From the NCBI GenBank assembly GCA_019096065.1, contig JAGUCH010000003.1:1488001-1552000 (forward strand): a stretch of DNA of 64,000 nucleotides, read 5' to 3'. Numbering within the stretch: the stretch's first letter is position 1; every line of letters starts with the position of its first letter. This stretch comes from Paracyclopina nana (lineage: Eukaryota; Arthropoda; Copepoda; Cyclopoida; Cyclopettidae). The notes under the pieces were generated by a model. That model saw only the letters and a list, made by a program, of their open reading frames with translations, had not been told where the DNA came from and ran no database searches. This document shows positions 1 to 13,280 of the stretch, piece by piece. A program made the position numbers and the translations under genes.

Positions 1-3000
1 GCCCTCGCTGCCCCCTCGGCCCAGTTTGCCAAAATCTCCGTCTCCCCAGGAATAAACAAGGCCCTCGTCGGTCAAGGCCAGGGTCTGTGCGTCTCGGCTA
101 CCGCAAGCGACTTGAACAACCCGCTGTCCAGCCAAGGCCTTCACTTGCTTAGGCCTCAGCTGGGTAACATTGTCTCCATGCCCGAGCCGTCCGTACTCGC
201 CACACCCCCAAGTGTAGAGCTCCCCGCTGGAAGTAATTGCGGCCGAGTGGCTGGAACCACACGCAACATCCCTCACTCGTTTGGCCTTCAGCGCTTCGAT
301 CAGCCTCGGCTTTTCACAGGAGAGCCTAAAATACGAAAGAAAAAAGTTACAAGCAACTTTTCTGCCCACTGCACTCTGCAGTTTTCAGCCTTGTGATGCA
401 TGAGGCAGCGTAACATTTTTGTCATTCGAGGTAAGAATATAAGGCCTCGACCATTGTGTAATTCCCAGCTTTATAATGAAAGCTCTTCACGCACAATGCC
501 TCTTGATTGATATTGAGCAACAGCTATTACCTTGAACAATGGCCTAGTTTGCCATCGTCACCTTCACCCCAGGAAAAGACCTTGCCGTCCACTGTCAAGG
601 CCATGGCATGTTTGCCTCCAGAGTGAACGGCCACCTTTTTCACGACATATTGGGCCAAGGCTGACATTTGCCTGGGGACAGACACGTTGTTGCTATGGGC
701 CAGGCCCAGGCGTCCATTTGTGCCCTCGCCACAAGCGTACACCTTGCCTTCTTGCGTCACAACGAATAACGACTTGGATCCGCCCGCAATACAAATGGGC
801 TTTAAATTGCCCAAGGCTTCGCTTAAAATGGGCAATTTGATCTTGGAGCCTTTCTGCCCGCCCAATTGGTCTTTATCATTCAGACCCCACACGAAGACCT
901 TTGTGGTGTTGACTTTCAAGTCTACCGAGTTCCATGCCTTCGAGTCCTCTGTGTCCTCAGAGTCTGAGGCCAAAAAGGACACAGTCGAGGTGAAATCGTC
1001 ATCCTCGCATTTCCTCTTGCCCACGACTTGAAGGCCGTGAATTTTGCAGTCGATGCCTCCATTGCGACACTGCTTAATGGATATCTCGATGTATCGCATG
1101 TATTCTTTCAGATTAGACACCAAAGGCACGAGTCTGTCGGTAGGATTGATGTTGATCGTTGACAACTCTTTCAGGTTGGTTAGGCTGTCACCCCCACTGA
1201 CCACGATCACAGAAGGCATGTAAGTTGAATCTGCTGGATCGACCTACAATGAAAAAAATTTGCTCAAAATTAAGAACATTTGATCGCGAGTTAGTACAAA
1301 ATAAGGGAATTTAATTTTCAGCAGATAGCAACCAAAAGGTCATAATATTTAAGTCTAGAGCAATTGACTTTTTGAGTAGGACAGAGTTCTTAATAAAGTC
1401 CATATATCATCAAAAGGAATGAGAAACTGAACGAAGCCACCTACATGTTCTGATGGCTGATGAAAGCTCTGATTCACACGCATGCTTGTCTTCATCTTTG
1501 CATGAACCATGCAAGGTCACAGATACTAGGCCACGTACAACCACCGATTCTTACTAACGACGCACGAACCCAACTTAAACTAAGCTAATCTGATCCCACA
1601 TCTCGCTCATACCTTTCTCAACGCATTATTAATTTTTTTGTTTCTTCTTGTTCTTGATGTACGACATGAATTATTTTTCACCATGTGCGCGATGAACTAT
1701 ATTTTTAAGCTAACAAATGACAGCTTCTCATGCTTATTAAAGAGATTGGAAAAGCCAATAAAAAAGCGCCAAAAGAAGAATGGAATCATTTCTTGACAAA
1801 GCATAAGATAGTAAAGTATGGAAGTCTGATTTACGCACTGCTTTTACATTTCAGCTTTAAGAACCAAGGCACAAGAAGCAGTGCACATTGACTTGAAGGA
1901 GGTCCTAACCCAAACTCTTTACAACACCCAAAAAATATACATTTTCTGAAAACTTATGGGCCACAGACTGGCTCCCTTGAAGAATCCATTCAGTAGACCC
2001 GAGAGCTTTCTGAAAATGTTATGGACCATTTGGAAGGTCTACCCCTAGGTAGTAACTGTGCCAAAGGGTTTTGCCCTCGGGCCCCTGGGAGGGGACATAT
2101 GGGCCCTCAAAGTTTGGGGAAAATCTTATGTAGTAAAACTTTGGACCCCTCTCACTGCCATATGAATCAACTTTTATCTACCCATTTTTTGTGCATTGTT
2201 AGGCCCCCTATTTCATAAGCAAGTCTGTGAAATGCACTCGAATTGAGATATTTGCTACCAAACTTATTATGTAAAATTAATACAGTAGGCAGTAGTCCAC
2301 TTTTAGCAAAGCTATATCTCCGTTTCTGTTCATCCTAGCGATTTCACTATGAAGTAACTTAAGTTTTATTTTTGAATTTTAGTGGGGGTCATTAAAGCTA
2401 ACTATCCCAAAAAAAGAGCCGTTTTTGCGCTAAACGTTTTTTAAAATTTTATGTTATTGGAAGCCATAGACCAGGATTTTTATTTTTTCACCAAATGAAC
2501 CCTTGGGACATAAAATTTCAGAAAATATATAATTCTTGGGTGTTGTAAGTAGTTTGGGTTAGGTCCTTAGTCAAGTCAATGTGAGTGGCATTACTTATGA
2601 GAATAATTATGCCTCTCATAACACATTCCGAAGTAAAAAGAATGACAAATGGCATGCATTACATTTCTTTGCTGAACTGCATGAATAAAAAATGAATGAT
2701 GCAATTGGCCCCAAAAAACCAAAAAAACAAAAAAAATTCCATGCAACCCCGATGTGGTTTGTTTATAAGAAATGTATTGCTGTACTGCAGAAGGATAATT
2801 CAGTTTGTTCATTCTTTATCGGGCATTATGAATTACATCAAGCCAACTGCTAATTCTATTACAGCGCTGGATCGAATGTCAACAAGTAATTTCATATCTC
2901 CAACCACGTAATTTTCAAACCAGTTACGCTATATGAGCTTTTTCCGTAAAGTAGTATGCTTGATAAGATGGTAAACCAAGACTCACCTGAATTCTTAGCG

Positions 3001-6000
3001 AATGAACGAGGACATCCTGATTGAACTCCAGCCTAATCCAATGTTTACCCTGAGTGCCACAACTCTGCCAATAGCTTGAAGTGCCGTCAGTGAGCCTGTA
3101 GGCCCAACTCTCCCTGGAAGAGACACCCATCGATTTAATGCACCGACTCCACTCATCTATGATAGCCCCACTCGGAACAGAGGTCATTGAAGATGTCATA
3201 AGCATAGAGGTCGTGGAAGAGTCTAGACCAGAGCTGCGATGCCTTCGCCTTCCGGGCCTTCCGGCGAACACAGCAGACGCTGAGGGCTCAGAAATCCGAT
3301 TAAAAGGGTGCTTGTGGCTCCTTTTAGTGTGGAAGCATCTCTCACAAAAGTCAAAGTTATTACACTGCTTGCACTTGAATCTGGACCCTGTGATTGGGCC
3401 AAGGCCACAGCCGTCACAAGTCACTCCTGGGTGGTAACTGGGGACTGGTTCCATTTCACTTAAAAGGCCAGCCCAATTGTTTTGCATGGGAAAGTCCACG
3501 GTGACATCCCTGCCATTTCCAGAAATTGACGTCACTACCCCAATTGAGGTATGATTCACGCTACCCCATTTGTACTGAGGCGTGGCAACCGAAGCCTTCA
3601 CGCGCACACGGTCACCAACCTTGATTCGATGATCCATGGATCCGGCCAAAGGGTTGGCAGGGTTAGTCAGCATCTCCACGTGAATGTAGCGGACCCAATA
3701 AGTTCCGCTCTTGCGCTGCCAATCCACTTGAACATTAAGATCATGCAGCTCATCTCGGTCGAGTTTTACCACTTTTCCGATATCGCCCTCGTGAACTTCC
3801 TCGTAGGTGCGGCAACATTTTACCATCATGCCCACTTGAATATGGGTTCGAATGTACAAGGCATAGTCATCATTTGAGACAAAGTCGGAGCGCTTCTTAA
3901 ACACATCCAGCAAAGGGGGAGCAGATCCCATGGCTATTGCTTCACTTGCTCCAGAAGCATCAATGTCTTCAAATGAGTCACTGATGCTGTCATCATCTGA
4001 GTCGGTGCTTTCTTCTTCGTTGTCTTCTTCGTCTTCCTCATCTTCAGCATCTGGTGGCCAATGACAGCTCCCATCAGCATCCGTGGTGAAATTGCGATTT
4101 TCAATCATCCATCCAACAATCCTTTCCGGACTTGGGTTCAGGTTGCCCATGCCTCCAAGAGCTTTGACAGCTTGTTCAACTTCCTTTCGAGGAAAACCCA
4201 TCTCCATCAAGGTCTGTACATTGGGCAAAGGCGGAGGCAGTTTAGACTTGGATCGGACTTTCTTGCTGCGGAGGTCCCTTGATGAGACTGCACGGGTAGT
4301 CGGTGTAATTGTTGCTTCCAACGTTGACAGTGAAGGAGTGGCCTCTTTGGAACTGACAGAAGCAGCAGTAGCAGTCTCAGAGCTATTATCTCCATTGTCC
4401 TCAGTTCTTACAATTACAGCCGGAGGAGGCTGACTAGAGTTGGATCTTTTGGCAGCAGCAGCCGAGGCTAAAAATTGGCATACGCTGAGGCAAGCGGATT
4501 CCATCTCTTCAGTTGGAAAGATGGCTTTAATCGGTGAAGGATGGGTAGCCTTGGATAGAAGCCGTTGTAGCAAATTGGCCTCCTTTTTTTCGTCCTCGAT
4601 GGAAGCTGATGCTGGTTGCTTCAGAATATGTCGCAGTACATTCTGGTTGCCGAAAAACACTTTCATCGCCTTGATAATGGACAGTCTCAGTTGTTGCTGC
4701 CTCAATAAGGCCATATTGATGGAGTCACTGTTGTCCGATATGACTTTTTCAATTCTGAAGTCTTGGGATAGCAGACTGAACAATGAGATTGCTACGCGTA
4801 TTGCATCCTCCTGATAGGTAAATGTTTCAATTTGGAACGGCAGCTCAACATCTGGGAGGGATCTGGCATTCATAATGCTGGTCAAAGCCACTTTCTTCAC
4901 CTGGTTGGTATCATACATTTGGGTCATGATTTTGCCTCGATTGTCAATGCGACTCACAACCCCTCTCAGGCCAGAGTCTAGGACAACAGTGCCACCGAGC
5001 CTAGGCCTCGGATCGAAGCCTCCGATAAGGCAAAGTGAGGCAATAATTGCTGATTGTTGGCTGGTGAAGCTTTCCAGACCTTCTCGGTCCTCTGGCAACA
5101 ATTGCATTTGCAGAATGGGGATTTCTGCAACAATCTCGTGAACAAGGCTTAACTTGAGGCAAACATAGTCATTCAATTTGGCCGTCCACTCCGGAAGCCC
5201 ATGGAGGACACGCAGGAGATGGATCAGCTCATCAACAATGGTGGATGTATGCGGAGCCGTCAGAGCCACTCTCGTACCACGACCTTTGCGAACTTTTTGC
5301 AAGAGGCCTTGGTCGCCAAAATGAGATCCATCAATTCTGCACATCAGAGCTGTGTGACCTAAAAGCCTGAAGAGCCGCTCTTGCACCAAGTTCATTTGCA
5401 CCGGAGTTATCTTTGAGTAGGGTAGTGTTGTGGCAAGCAGCCTCAGGGATAAAATCTGCGTCGTGAGGTCCACGGTGTAGTTGTCACCTTTGGCCTCTAT
5501 CATTCTCAAAAGCATGTTGACCCAAACAGAGGATGAAAATAGCTTGCACGTGGCCTCCGAGGCTGCTATGGCTCTGACAAAACCAAGAGAGGCCCAAGAC
5601 TTGCACTGATCCATGGCCAGCATGGTCGGCTCGTCGCTGATATCTTCTATGTTGGGCTTCGGTTGGCCTCGTTCAATTATGGACTTGACAAAAGAGGTGA
5701 AATTGAGCGCAGCTTCTTTGGGTAAATATTGAGCTTCCATGCCAAAGAGAATGGCCAAAAACTTGAAATTTTGAACCACTGCAGACCGGATCAGCTTGGA
5801 AGGAGTCAATGACTCATTGTTAGAGAGTTCAACAGTCTCATCGGTTTGTGAGTCGGTTTCGCTGTCGCTGTCAGTTTCCGTGAGGGGAGGAGGATCCGCC
5901 AATTTAAGGTCATATTTGCCCTCTTTGCCCATTCTGTAGGAGTTTGTGGACCCGTTGTCCCATTGTACTCGAATCCAGCCGTCCTCGCCTAACTCACCAA

Positions 6001-9000
6001 TGACTCTTCCTTCAGAGGGCGAAGGGCCGTCCTGATCTCCCCACTTCCAGTCTATGCCTCGTACCACACGAGTGCCAATCCTCATCATTCTTGCAAGCTC
6101 CACGCCACTCAGTGGGGGTGGGAGGCTTTTGCAACGCTGCAACGTGTCCTCAAATATGGCACAAATCACGGTTGAAGCTGCAGCCTTTCCCGAGGAAGCC
6201 AGAACATTGTGAAGTCCATAGTGAACCATTTCTGGTCCAACTAGCCTTAGTAAGGTTTGAAGCGAAGACAAAAGTTGCTTGCCCAATAATAAGCCCACTT
6301 CTTGCCCGTTCATGCTTGATGTCAGCATGGCCAGGAGGGACGTCAAGAATCTTGAAGATGTCAATGTGCCGATGCCATGCAAATCTCTGTGATTGAGACT
6401 TTCTTTCATCCGGGCTCCCTTTGGAATCTTCCCACGGATTTGACATTCGGCGCTCTTCACCAGATCGCTCAACTCCTCTGCAGTCCATTCCAACATTGCC
6501 GCTTTAGCCAAAAGCAGTCGAGCTTGGGATCCAGGTGGAGTCAAATGCACATGGTCGAGTACTTGGGGGACTGGGCGAATCGTAACTTGGTCATGCTGCA
6601 CCATACCTTGCCAACCAGAAAGCAAGTAATATTTGACAGAGGGCATGAGCTGCTCACTCTTTTTTACCAGATCTAAAATATTGACCAAGCTCCTGTGCCT
6701 GATCTCTGCACGCTTCACTTGCCTATTTAGAGCTACTTTTAAATCGCTCACAGTGGGCATCTCTTCCAGGATAAAATCACAAACTTCGCCAATGATTAGA
6801 GTGTCGCACTTTTTAGTGGGTTCAGCTCTCTGTTTGACACTGTTCTGTCGACTCAAGTTTGGGTTGAACATATCCTCGTCTTCAGAGGGTTCTTCATCTG
6901 GCTCCTCATCTGGGTTCGGTGCAGGGTCCTCAGCTTCATCAATTTGGTCCAAATCATTGAGGCTGTCAGCACTAGGGACATCATCTGGGCGATTATTATC
7001 ATGCCTCTTGGAGTCCTCATCTTTAGCCTCGTCATCCACATCTTCCTCACTGACATCGGATTCTTCCTCAACATTGCTATTTTGATCAGCCATCTGAAGT
7101 TGTTGCTGTTGAATTCGATCAATCAGAGCTCCTTTGTCCATTTCAATTATTGGCTCGCTCGTGATTTCATGGTCATTGTCAAGGCATGCCAGAGCATCGT
7201 GACTCTGAATGCTCACATTAAGAATATCTTCTGGACGTAAAAGTGCAGGAAAGTTGGGTGATGCTGATGAGCATCTAAGGGTATGAATGATCCTGTTTGC
7301 TATGCTCTTCAGCCTGCACTCTCTTTTCAGCAATTTGAGGGCCTTGATTCCACCTGATTTAGCGGTATGGTAGGGCCGAATGTCGTTAAAGAGAAACTTG
7401 CACCTTTCCAGCACAGAGGAGCAAACTTCTTTGTAGCTCTTGCTTTGCTCTTGGCGAATCCGCACCAACTTCCACTTGACTTGGTGAACTGCTTTTAATG
7501 AGTCAAACAGAACGAGTTTTGAATGCAATGCCTCCCCAGGATTCTCAATTTCATCCTCCACCATGAGAGCAACGTGAGATTCAAGACCTTGGTATCGTAA
7601 AAGAAGGGCCAGAAGCACACGTCCAACCTCTTCTACAGGATGGTCTTCAGGAAAGTTCATATGGACCAGTAAATGGTTTTCGCGGCAAATCCGGTCAATT
7701 ATTCCCAAGAACACTTTGAGCCTCTGATCTTGGAGCTTGCCTTGGACAATGAGGGAAGTAAGACTCTCTTTTGAGGCCTCTCTATTTGCAGAGGCTGATT
7801 CTTCCTCCACAATGGAGGATCCGCTCATTTCTGGGTCATCGACTTTCTCTTCATTCACCGTGTTCAATAAGGCCTCATGAACAAGGCCACCACTTAAAAG
7901 GCTCGAACTTGTAGAGGTCCATTTAGCACACATCTCCTCTTCTATCTCAATTGGTAGACTTGTGTACATTGACTGGTTGAAAAGGCCCAGAAACAAGGCC
8001 AGGTTTCGCTCCATGTCATTGAATGGCGATGAAAAGGTCGACAAGTCTTGACTTATTTCAGTAGGCTTTGACTGATACGGAGGGAAGTCATTTGGCTCGC
8101 AGAAATTGCCCACGTAAAAAGACTGCATCATAGGATCGTCCCCTTGAGAGGCCACAGCCTCAACAATCTTTGTGACGTCATCAGTGTCTTCGGTTGAGAC
8201 ACCAGAGGAAGCTGAACGAAAATCCTCAAGGTCATACACTTGGCCACGAATGACGATCCATTGGCCTCCATCTTTGTTGTGATTCTCTAGATCCGCTTTC
8301 CGAATCAGGGGTACTTCGACTGGATTAGCATTGGGAGCAGCGTTATCTTGGAATGACTTTGAAAAAGGTCTGCTGCTACTGAAATACTTTGCAGTGCCAG
8401 GCCATGACATGTCGTCCGCATCCTCTTTAAGAGCTCCAGGTGCTAAAGCGTTGAACTGATCCAAAAGATTGAGCCAAGGAGTCAATACCGTGACCTATGA
8501 GTAGTAAAGTTCCAGCATTATTTCTAAGTAACTTTTTTAAATGAGTTATTGTTTTTTAGCTCACCTGTAGACCTGACAAAAGTTGGTAGTCCTCTAAATG
8601 CAGCAATGTGAGACTCATGAGGAATTCTGGAAGTAAAAGGCCAACAACATCCTTTTGAAGAATGCTACAAGCTTGCACAAACTCCTCAGCTCCTTTGCTA
8701 GCCAAACTTATCGCCAATGGCAATACTTCATGCACATGATGATTTAAAAGGTTCAAATACTTTTTCAACAAGGAAAGTTTTCCTTGAGCATCACCATCTT
8801 CTCGGGAGGGTTTGATTCTTGAAAATTCCTCAATTTCCGCAAATAGCTGAGTGAACAGCAGTCTTTGGAATCGGAGTAGCAAGTTTAAGTTGCAGTTCTC
8901 TCTCTCCGTGGTAAGATTCCTCAGACATGAAGCCACTTGGAGGCCAGCATTTTTCAACAGCTGTTTAACTAGCAAAAGCAGGGGAATGGTGGTGGACTTT

Positions 9001-12000
9001 TGGGCACCAGAGGATAACAAATTTTCATGACACCTTTTCGACTCTGATTCCATTTGAGCTTGCTCCGTCATCAAGGTATCTTCGTCATCAACTACGGGCT
9101 TGTCTTGCTCGTTTTCTTTCTCAAACAATATGTCCTCCAAATCTTGCACTTCAATTTTGATGGCAGTGCTGAGGGCAGTTTCAAGGCCGCCATCTGCCAT
9201 TAGACTCGAAACAAGAAGGTCAGTCATGAACCGTTTCCCATTGGGAATTGAACCACCCGATCCAGAGGGTTCAGTCGATGAAGTTGGCAGCAAAGAAGAA
9301 AGAGCTCGAGCTCGTTCCTCAGCAGTAGGCAAGATGATACTCCAGCCAATTTGGAGACAACCTTGGGCAGATTGCTGAATTGTCTCGAGGACATTAGCAT
9401 TGCTAGCTAGTTCAACTACTTTGGTCTTGAGTGAAGATAGCAAGGCTGTACCTTGCTGCAAGCACTGCAGCTTGAGCTTCCGTTGCAAAACGGAATGTAA
9501 TTGAAGTCTGAGTAAGTTCAAGCAAGCAACTGCGATGCACTCTTGCTCCTGCTTAGGCGGAGGCCACTCTCGACGGCCATCAAGGCCATCCCATACCTCA
9601 CCTAGCAAAGCATCAATACACCTGAAAGTCTCCTCACAAACGTCTAGGACATATGGGATCTTTTCTTCCATGATGCTGCCTATTTCCGGGCCTGGAGACC
9701 AAGCAAAAAATTGGCATGGGCCCAAGGTAAGGCCAGAGATTTCCATGTCCAGCTTAGCCACCAAAGTTGGATGAGTCAAAATTGTAGGGTTATTGCATCC
9801 AAAATGGCCATACTCATTTGATCCCCATGCAATGATATTGTGGTCTTCAGTGACAATAGCCACATGTGTTAATCCAGTGGCGACTCGAATCACTCGCTTT
9901 CCCAAGAGAGATTCAACGAGTTTAGGATATCGGACATGTTCCTCCGACCCATGTCCAAGCCTGTACTGGTCCCCTTTACCCCACGTGTAAATTGCCCCAC
10001 TTCTACACAAGGCAAGGCTGAATTGGCCACCGCAGAAGATGCTCTCAACTTGAAGGCCTTGCAGCTTGTCAACAACTCTTGGGGTTTTCGTGCCATCAGA
10101 GCCACCTCGTCCAAGTTTTCCATAGTCTCCATCTCCCCAAGAATACAGTTGCCCCGACTCGGATAACGCCATGTAGAAGGCATCACCAGTCTGAATACAT
10201 CCTCCACAGGCAATGTCAACAATTTGGGTCCCTTTTAGGGTAGCCACTATGGTGGGAACCATGGTTTCTTCAAATGGTGTCCCCATTCGAGTGAGAGTGC
10301 CACAAGTACCAGTTCCAGTCAGCGACCAGGTGTAAACTTCACCAGATTGAGCTAGTAGCATAAAATGACCTTTTCCAGCACAAATCTTGGAGATGGTAAT
10401 TGGTTCGCGCAATCGAATGATATCGAAAGGCTGATCAAAGCTGACATGATCATGAATGAACTCCCAATGCACAATGGAGGACTTTTTCATGTCGATACCA
10501 ACCATGCTGTTCCCATCAGCACTGCAGGTAAGCATGCTAAAATTGTGTTCGATCTGCGAAAATTCCAGGCTTTTTTGATCATCGTAGCTGAAGCTGAACA
10601 TTTTCCCGTCATTATTGAGGCCAACAAGTCCACGTGTGGTAGCTGCCACGTATTTGGCGCAATGAGTTCCAAATAAATTGGCCACACCAAAGTTACCCTC
10701 GTCGCCCAAAGAACGATCCATGAAAACGTTCCATGATAATTGGCCAGCCCAGAGTACGCTTTGTCTTCGCTTGGGCTCTTCAAAGTCAAACTCAAGGCTG
10801 ACAGGAGGCTGGTGAGGAGTGGCCAGTCTGTCCAAGTGAGACATAATGACCACTGCTGCTTGCTGCAGGTCCACATTTGTAGAGTCGTCGTCCGGGTACT
10901 CTAAATATGTTAAAAAAGCTTCAGTGGCACTCACTAATGCCTCATCATCGTCTTGATCGTCATCATCATCATTCTCAATTTGTAGCTCTTTCAAAGGCTT
11001 GATTGAGCTCAACCGTAGGAGGAAGGGAACGACAGGCGCGCATGGGTCAACCTTTGGTCCCGAGAATCCAGACCGATTGTCTTGGCGCTGTCTGCCTAAG
11101 CTGTAGATGTTTAAGAGTAACTTGACCATATCAAGCATTTCTCTTAGGGAGCCCTTTTGCATAGCAAACTCCAAGAGCAAAGTCAAGGCTGTGCTACGAT
11201 CTTTGGATGGAATTTCTACCTGGTTGGAGCATTCTTGAGTCACAACATCTCCCATAACAACTGACCTCAAGAATTTAGAGGTCCTTTCGACAACTTCAAG
11301 CCAAACTGAGGAGACGTGAGCTTCATCGAATAGGGAAGCTGGCGGAAGCATGACTAGGGCGTCAAGAGTATCCTGAAGCAACTCAGTGCACAAGTCAGAA
11401 TCTTCTCCGCTTCTCCAGGCCCGGCGTAGAAAAGCAAATGCGAAGCTCAAAGCGGCTCTGGATCCAAGCCTAGCCAAGCCTTGAGATCCTCGGTCTCGCT
11501 GTTGATACGGTATCTGACAATCTTCCACGACTTCAACGTTTTCCGCGTCTGACACTTGGTCCTCATTGGCAGAATTGCCTGTGGAATGTTGGGCATGATT
11601 GGACGAACGACAGTGAGCGATGAAATATCGTTTGAGTACTGTGGCCCTTTGGCGGAATCGGTACGAATACAGAGTCGTTCCAGCGGCCTCGCCACACATT
11701 CGCTTCTGTTCAACACTTATGAGGCTGAGGCATTCTTGCAGCTGCTCCCTGGTTGGACGGTTGCCCCATGTCCAACGGTCGATGATTTCTGACGAACTCA
11801 AGCGCTTTTCTTCCTTTGTATGCCTCCCAATTTCTTCTTTGGGCATGTGGCTGTCCATGGACGAAGACATTGTCTCATTGGTCTTTGTTTCACCATCAAC
11901 CGCTACGAAAAAAATCATCACAAATTGACATAAAATTAATACAATTAACGCAAAGTCAAAAGACGGAAAATAAAGAGAGGTAAACAAAGGCTGAAATGTT

Positions 12001-12162
12001 ACCGTTGATTTCGGTGTGCGAAACAAGTTCTCCGTGTCTGACAAGTTCGTTCCACAAATTGGCCAAGCCATTTTGGTCAAACAAGCTACGCAGATCAATG
12101 GAAGACCATTTGCTGTCGGTCCCGAGGTCGGGATAGAGACAAAGTCCGGATTGCAGCGTCAT
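1..12162 (-). CDS. HERC2: HERC2 E3 ubiquitin ligase, N-terminal two thirds (partial)
   Basis: Giant HECT-type ubiquitin ligase acting in DNA-damage signalling and protein turnover (family knowledge). Coding exons, in transcript order: 12162-12003, 11902-8565, 8494-2987, 1243-531, 325-1; they join in frame to 3,348 codons. The rest of RLD2, RLD3 and the HECT domain lie beyond the left edge. Domains by approximate residue: RCC1-like RLD1 475-790; cytochrome-b5-like 1230-1300 (NHNKDGG); MIB/HERC2 1969-2031 (DWKWGDQDG); UBA-like 2582-2631 ([14 protein letters not shown]); CPH/Cul7 2702-2775; ZZ zinc finger 2851-2897 (CDGC, CKQC, CERC); DOC about 2939-3073; start of RLD2 from about 3110 ([11 protein letters not shown]). 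The start ATG at 12162 opens a segment aligning with the vertebrate N-terminus ([12 protein letters not shown]). The 5,508-nt and 3,338-nt exons are unusually long and two introns are only about 70-100 nt. Identity is certain; exon edges were placed by eye. Confidence 0.96.
1244..2986 (-). other. HERC2 intron (1.7 kb)
   Basis: The longest HERC2 intron in the window, between the exon ending in the start of the DOC domain and the exon that continues DOC and enters RLD2. Donor CAG|GTGAGT at 2987/2986 and acceptor TTGTAG at 1244. No exon is visible inside. It contains an inverted-repeat element at 1884-2583, and the remainder is AT-rich without recognised signals. Confidence 0.85.
1884..2583. mobile_element. 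Non-autonomous DNA transposon (MITE-like), ~700 bp
   Basis: The two ends are imperfect inverted repeats of about 80 bp. The left end (1884-1965) opens CACATTGACTTG and contains CCTAACCCAAACT and TACAACACCCAA. The right end (2502-2583) carries the reverse complements in the same order. AGTG flanks both ends (1880-1883 and 2584-2587) and may be a short target duplication, though it could be chance. No transposase frame is visible; short ORFs inside have no recognisable similarity. The superfamily is not assigned. Confidence 0.7.
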
Positions 12163-12432
12163 TTTGCTGACTTACATGGTTTCTGAAAATTCCTGTTTTC
12201 ACTTTGTGTTGACAATATCGCGAAAATGGTGCCGAAGTTCTGACTGGTTTCGAGCCGAAAATCGACAAAAGTTTACAGAAAAAGCCACTATATTTAAAAG
12301 AACTTTGGAATGTGGTGCTCAAGTCTGGCAGCTTTGGAGTCGATCAGCTGATAGTTCATAGTTGACCAAGTTGAGTGAGGAAGTGATGAGAGAGGCGCGA
12401 TCTATCGAGGAACTGGAGCATTTTCAGGAGAA
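12163..12432 (+). promoter_or_regulatory. HERC2 upstream region with tentative divergent first exon
   Basis: Sequence immediately upstream of the HERC2 start codon. On the opposite strand an ATG at 12386 opens 15 codons plus 2 nt (MREARSIEELEHFQE) and ends at a good donor, GAGAA|GTAAGT, at 12432/12433. This looks like the first coding exon of a divergent transcript. The best-placed downstream acceptor (TTTCAG at about 13179) reaches a stop within 12 codons, so no gene could be assembled. It could be a short non-coding or micropeptide transcript, or chance. Confidence 0.3.
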
Positions 12433-13280
12433 GTAAGTTTTTTTCGTCCGATTTTCTTACTGTGCAAATGATGGCATAATGCAGATCGATTCGTACTCTG
12501 CATGTTTTGATTGACCTCTGAATGTCTCATGTTAAAGTGAACCGCAATTCAGAATTGCACACACATTAAGGTTTGATTTGCTGAGAGGAATGTCATCAGT
12601 TTTTTTTTTTGCCGCTCGCCAAGATTTGCATAATTCTTAGTTTTGTTGGTTCTTTCTCCTATCTATTATTATTTTCATTGTCACCAATCTATAAATCTAT
12701 ATTTGTTGGACTATAGCTAGTTACCGTCTAGAAAGCTTCTAGTAATTGGTTATAAAATTGATGCAAATATTTTAAAGCAAATAATCGTTATCATCGTAAT
12801 CAAGTTTCCTTTTGAAAAATTGAATTACTTCATTCAAAATCAGACAATTTTGCTTGCAAGAAAGCAGCAAGACTCTTCTTATACTGGTAGATCTTATCTG
12901 AATTAAAAGACATTTACTGATAAAACGATACTTTAACTCTACTAATTTCATCAAAAGTTATGAATTTAAAAGATATTGCGAACGGTAATAGACTTTAAGT
13001 GCTCAGTCTTGTCACATGGTCATAACTCCTAACTAAAGGCTAAAAAGTTAGGATTGATCATGGGAAGGAGCGTGTGTCCACTTGGCTTAATTTATTCTGA
13101 ATGTAGCATCGATTGTTTCATTCGCACGTCTCGATGCATATGCTAATTTTCACAAGACCAACCAGTACTTATGTTTCAGCTCTGGCAAGTCTGCTTTGTG
13201 TCAGTCTGCGAGATGAGGGAAAAGGCTGATTCGCCCACTGTATTTCGTGCCCAAAAGTAAATGCATCAATATAATTAGTT
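12433..13280. other. Intergenic, no gene seen
   Basis: AT-rich sequence between the HERC2 upstream region and the 3' end of the CAP-domain gene. On the minus strand an AATAAA (plus-strand TTTATT, 13091-13096) sits about 185 nt past that gene's stop and is a candidate poly(A) signal. Nothing else is recognisable. Confidence 0.5.

Noticed and set aside
4083-7240. Many antisense ORFs of 60-150 codons across the HERC2 exons
   Set aside because: They mirror low-complexity and acidic stretches of HERC2 and show no domain or splice context.
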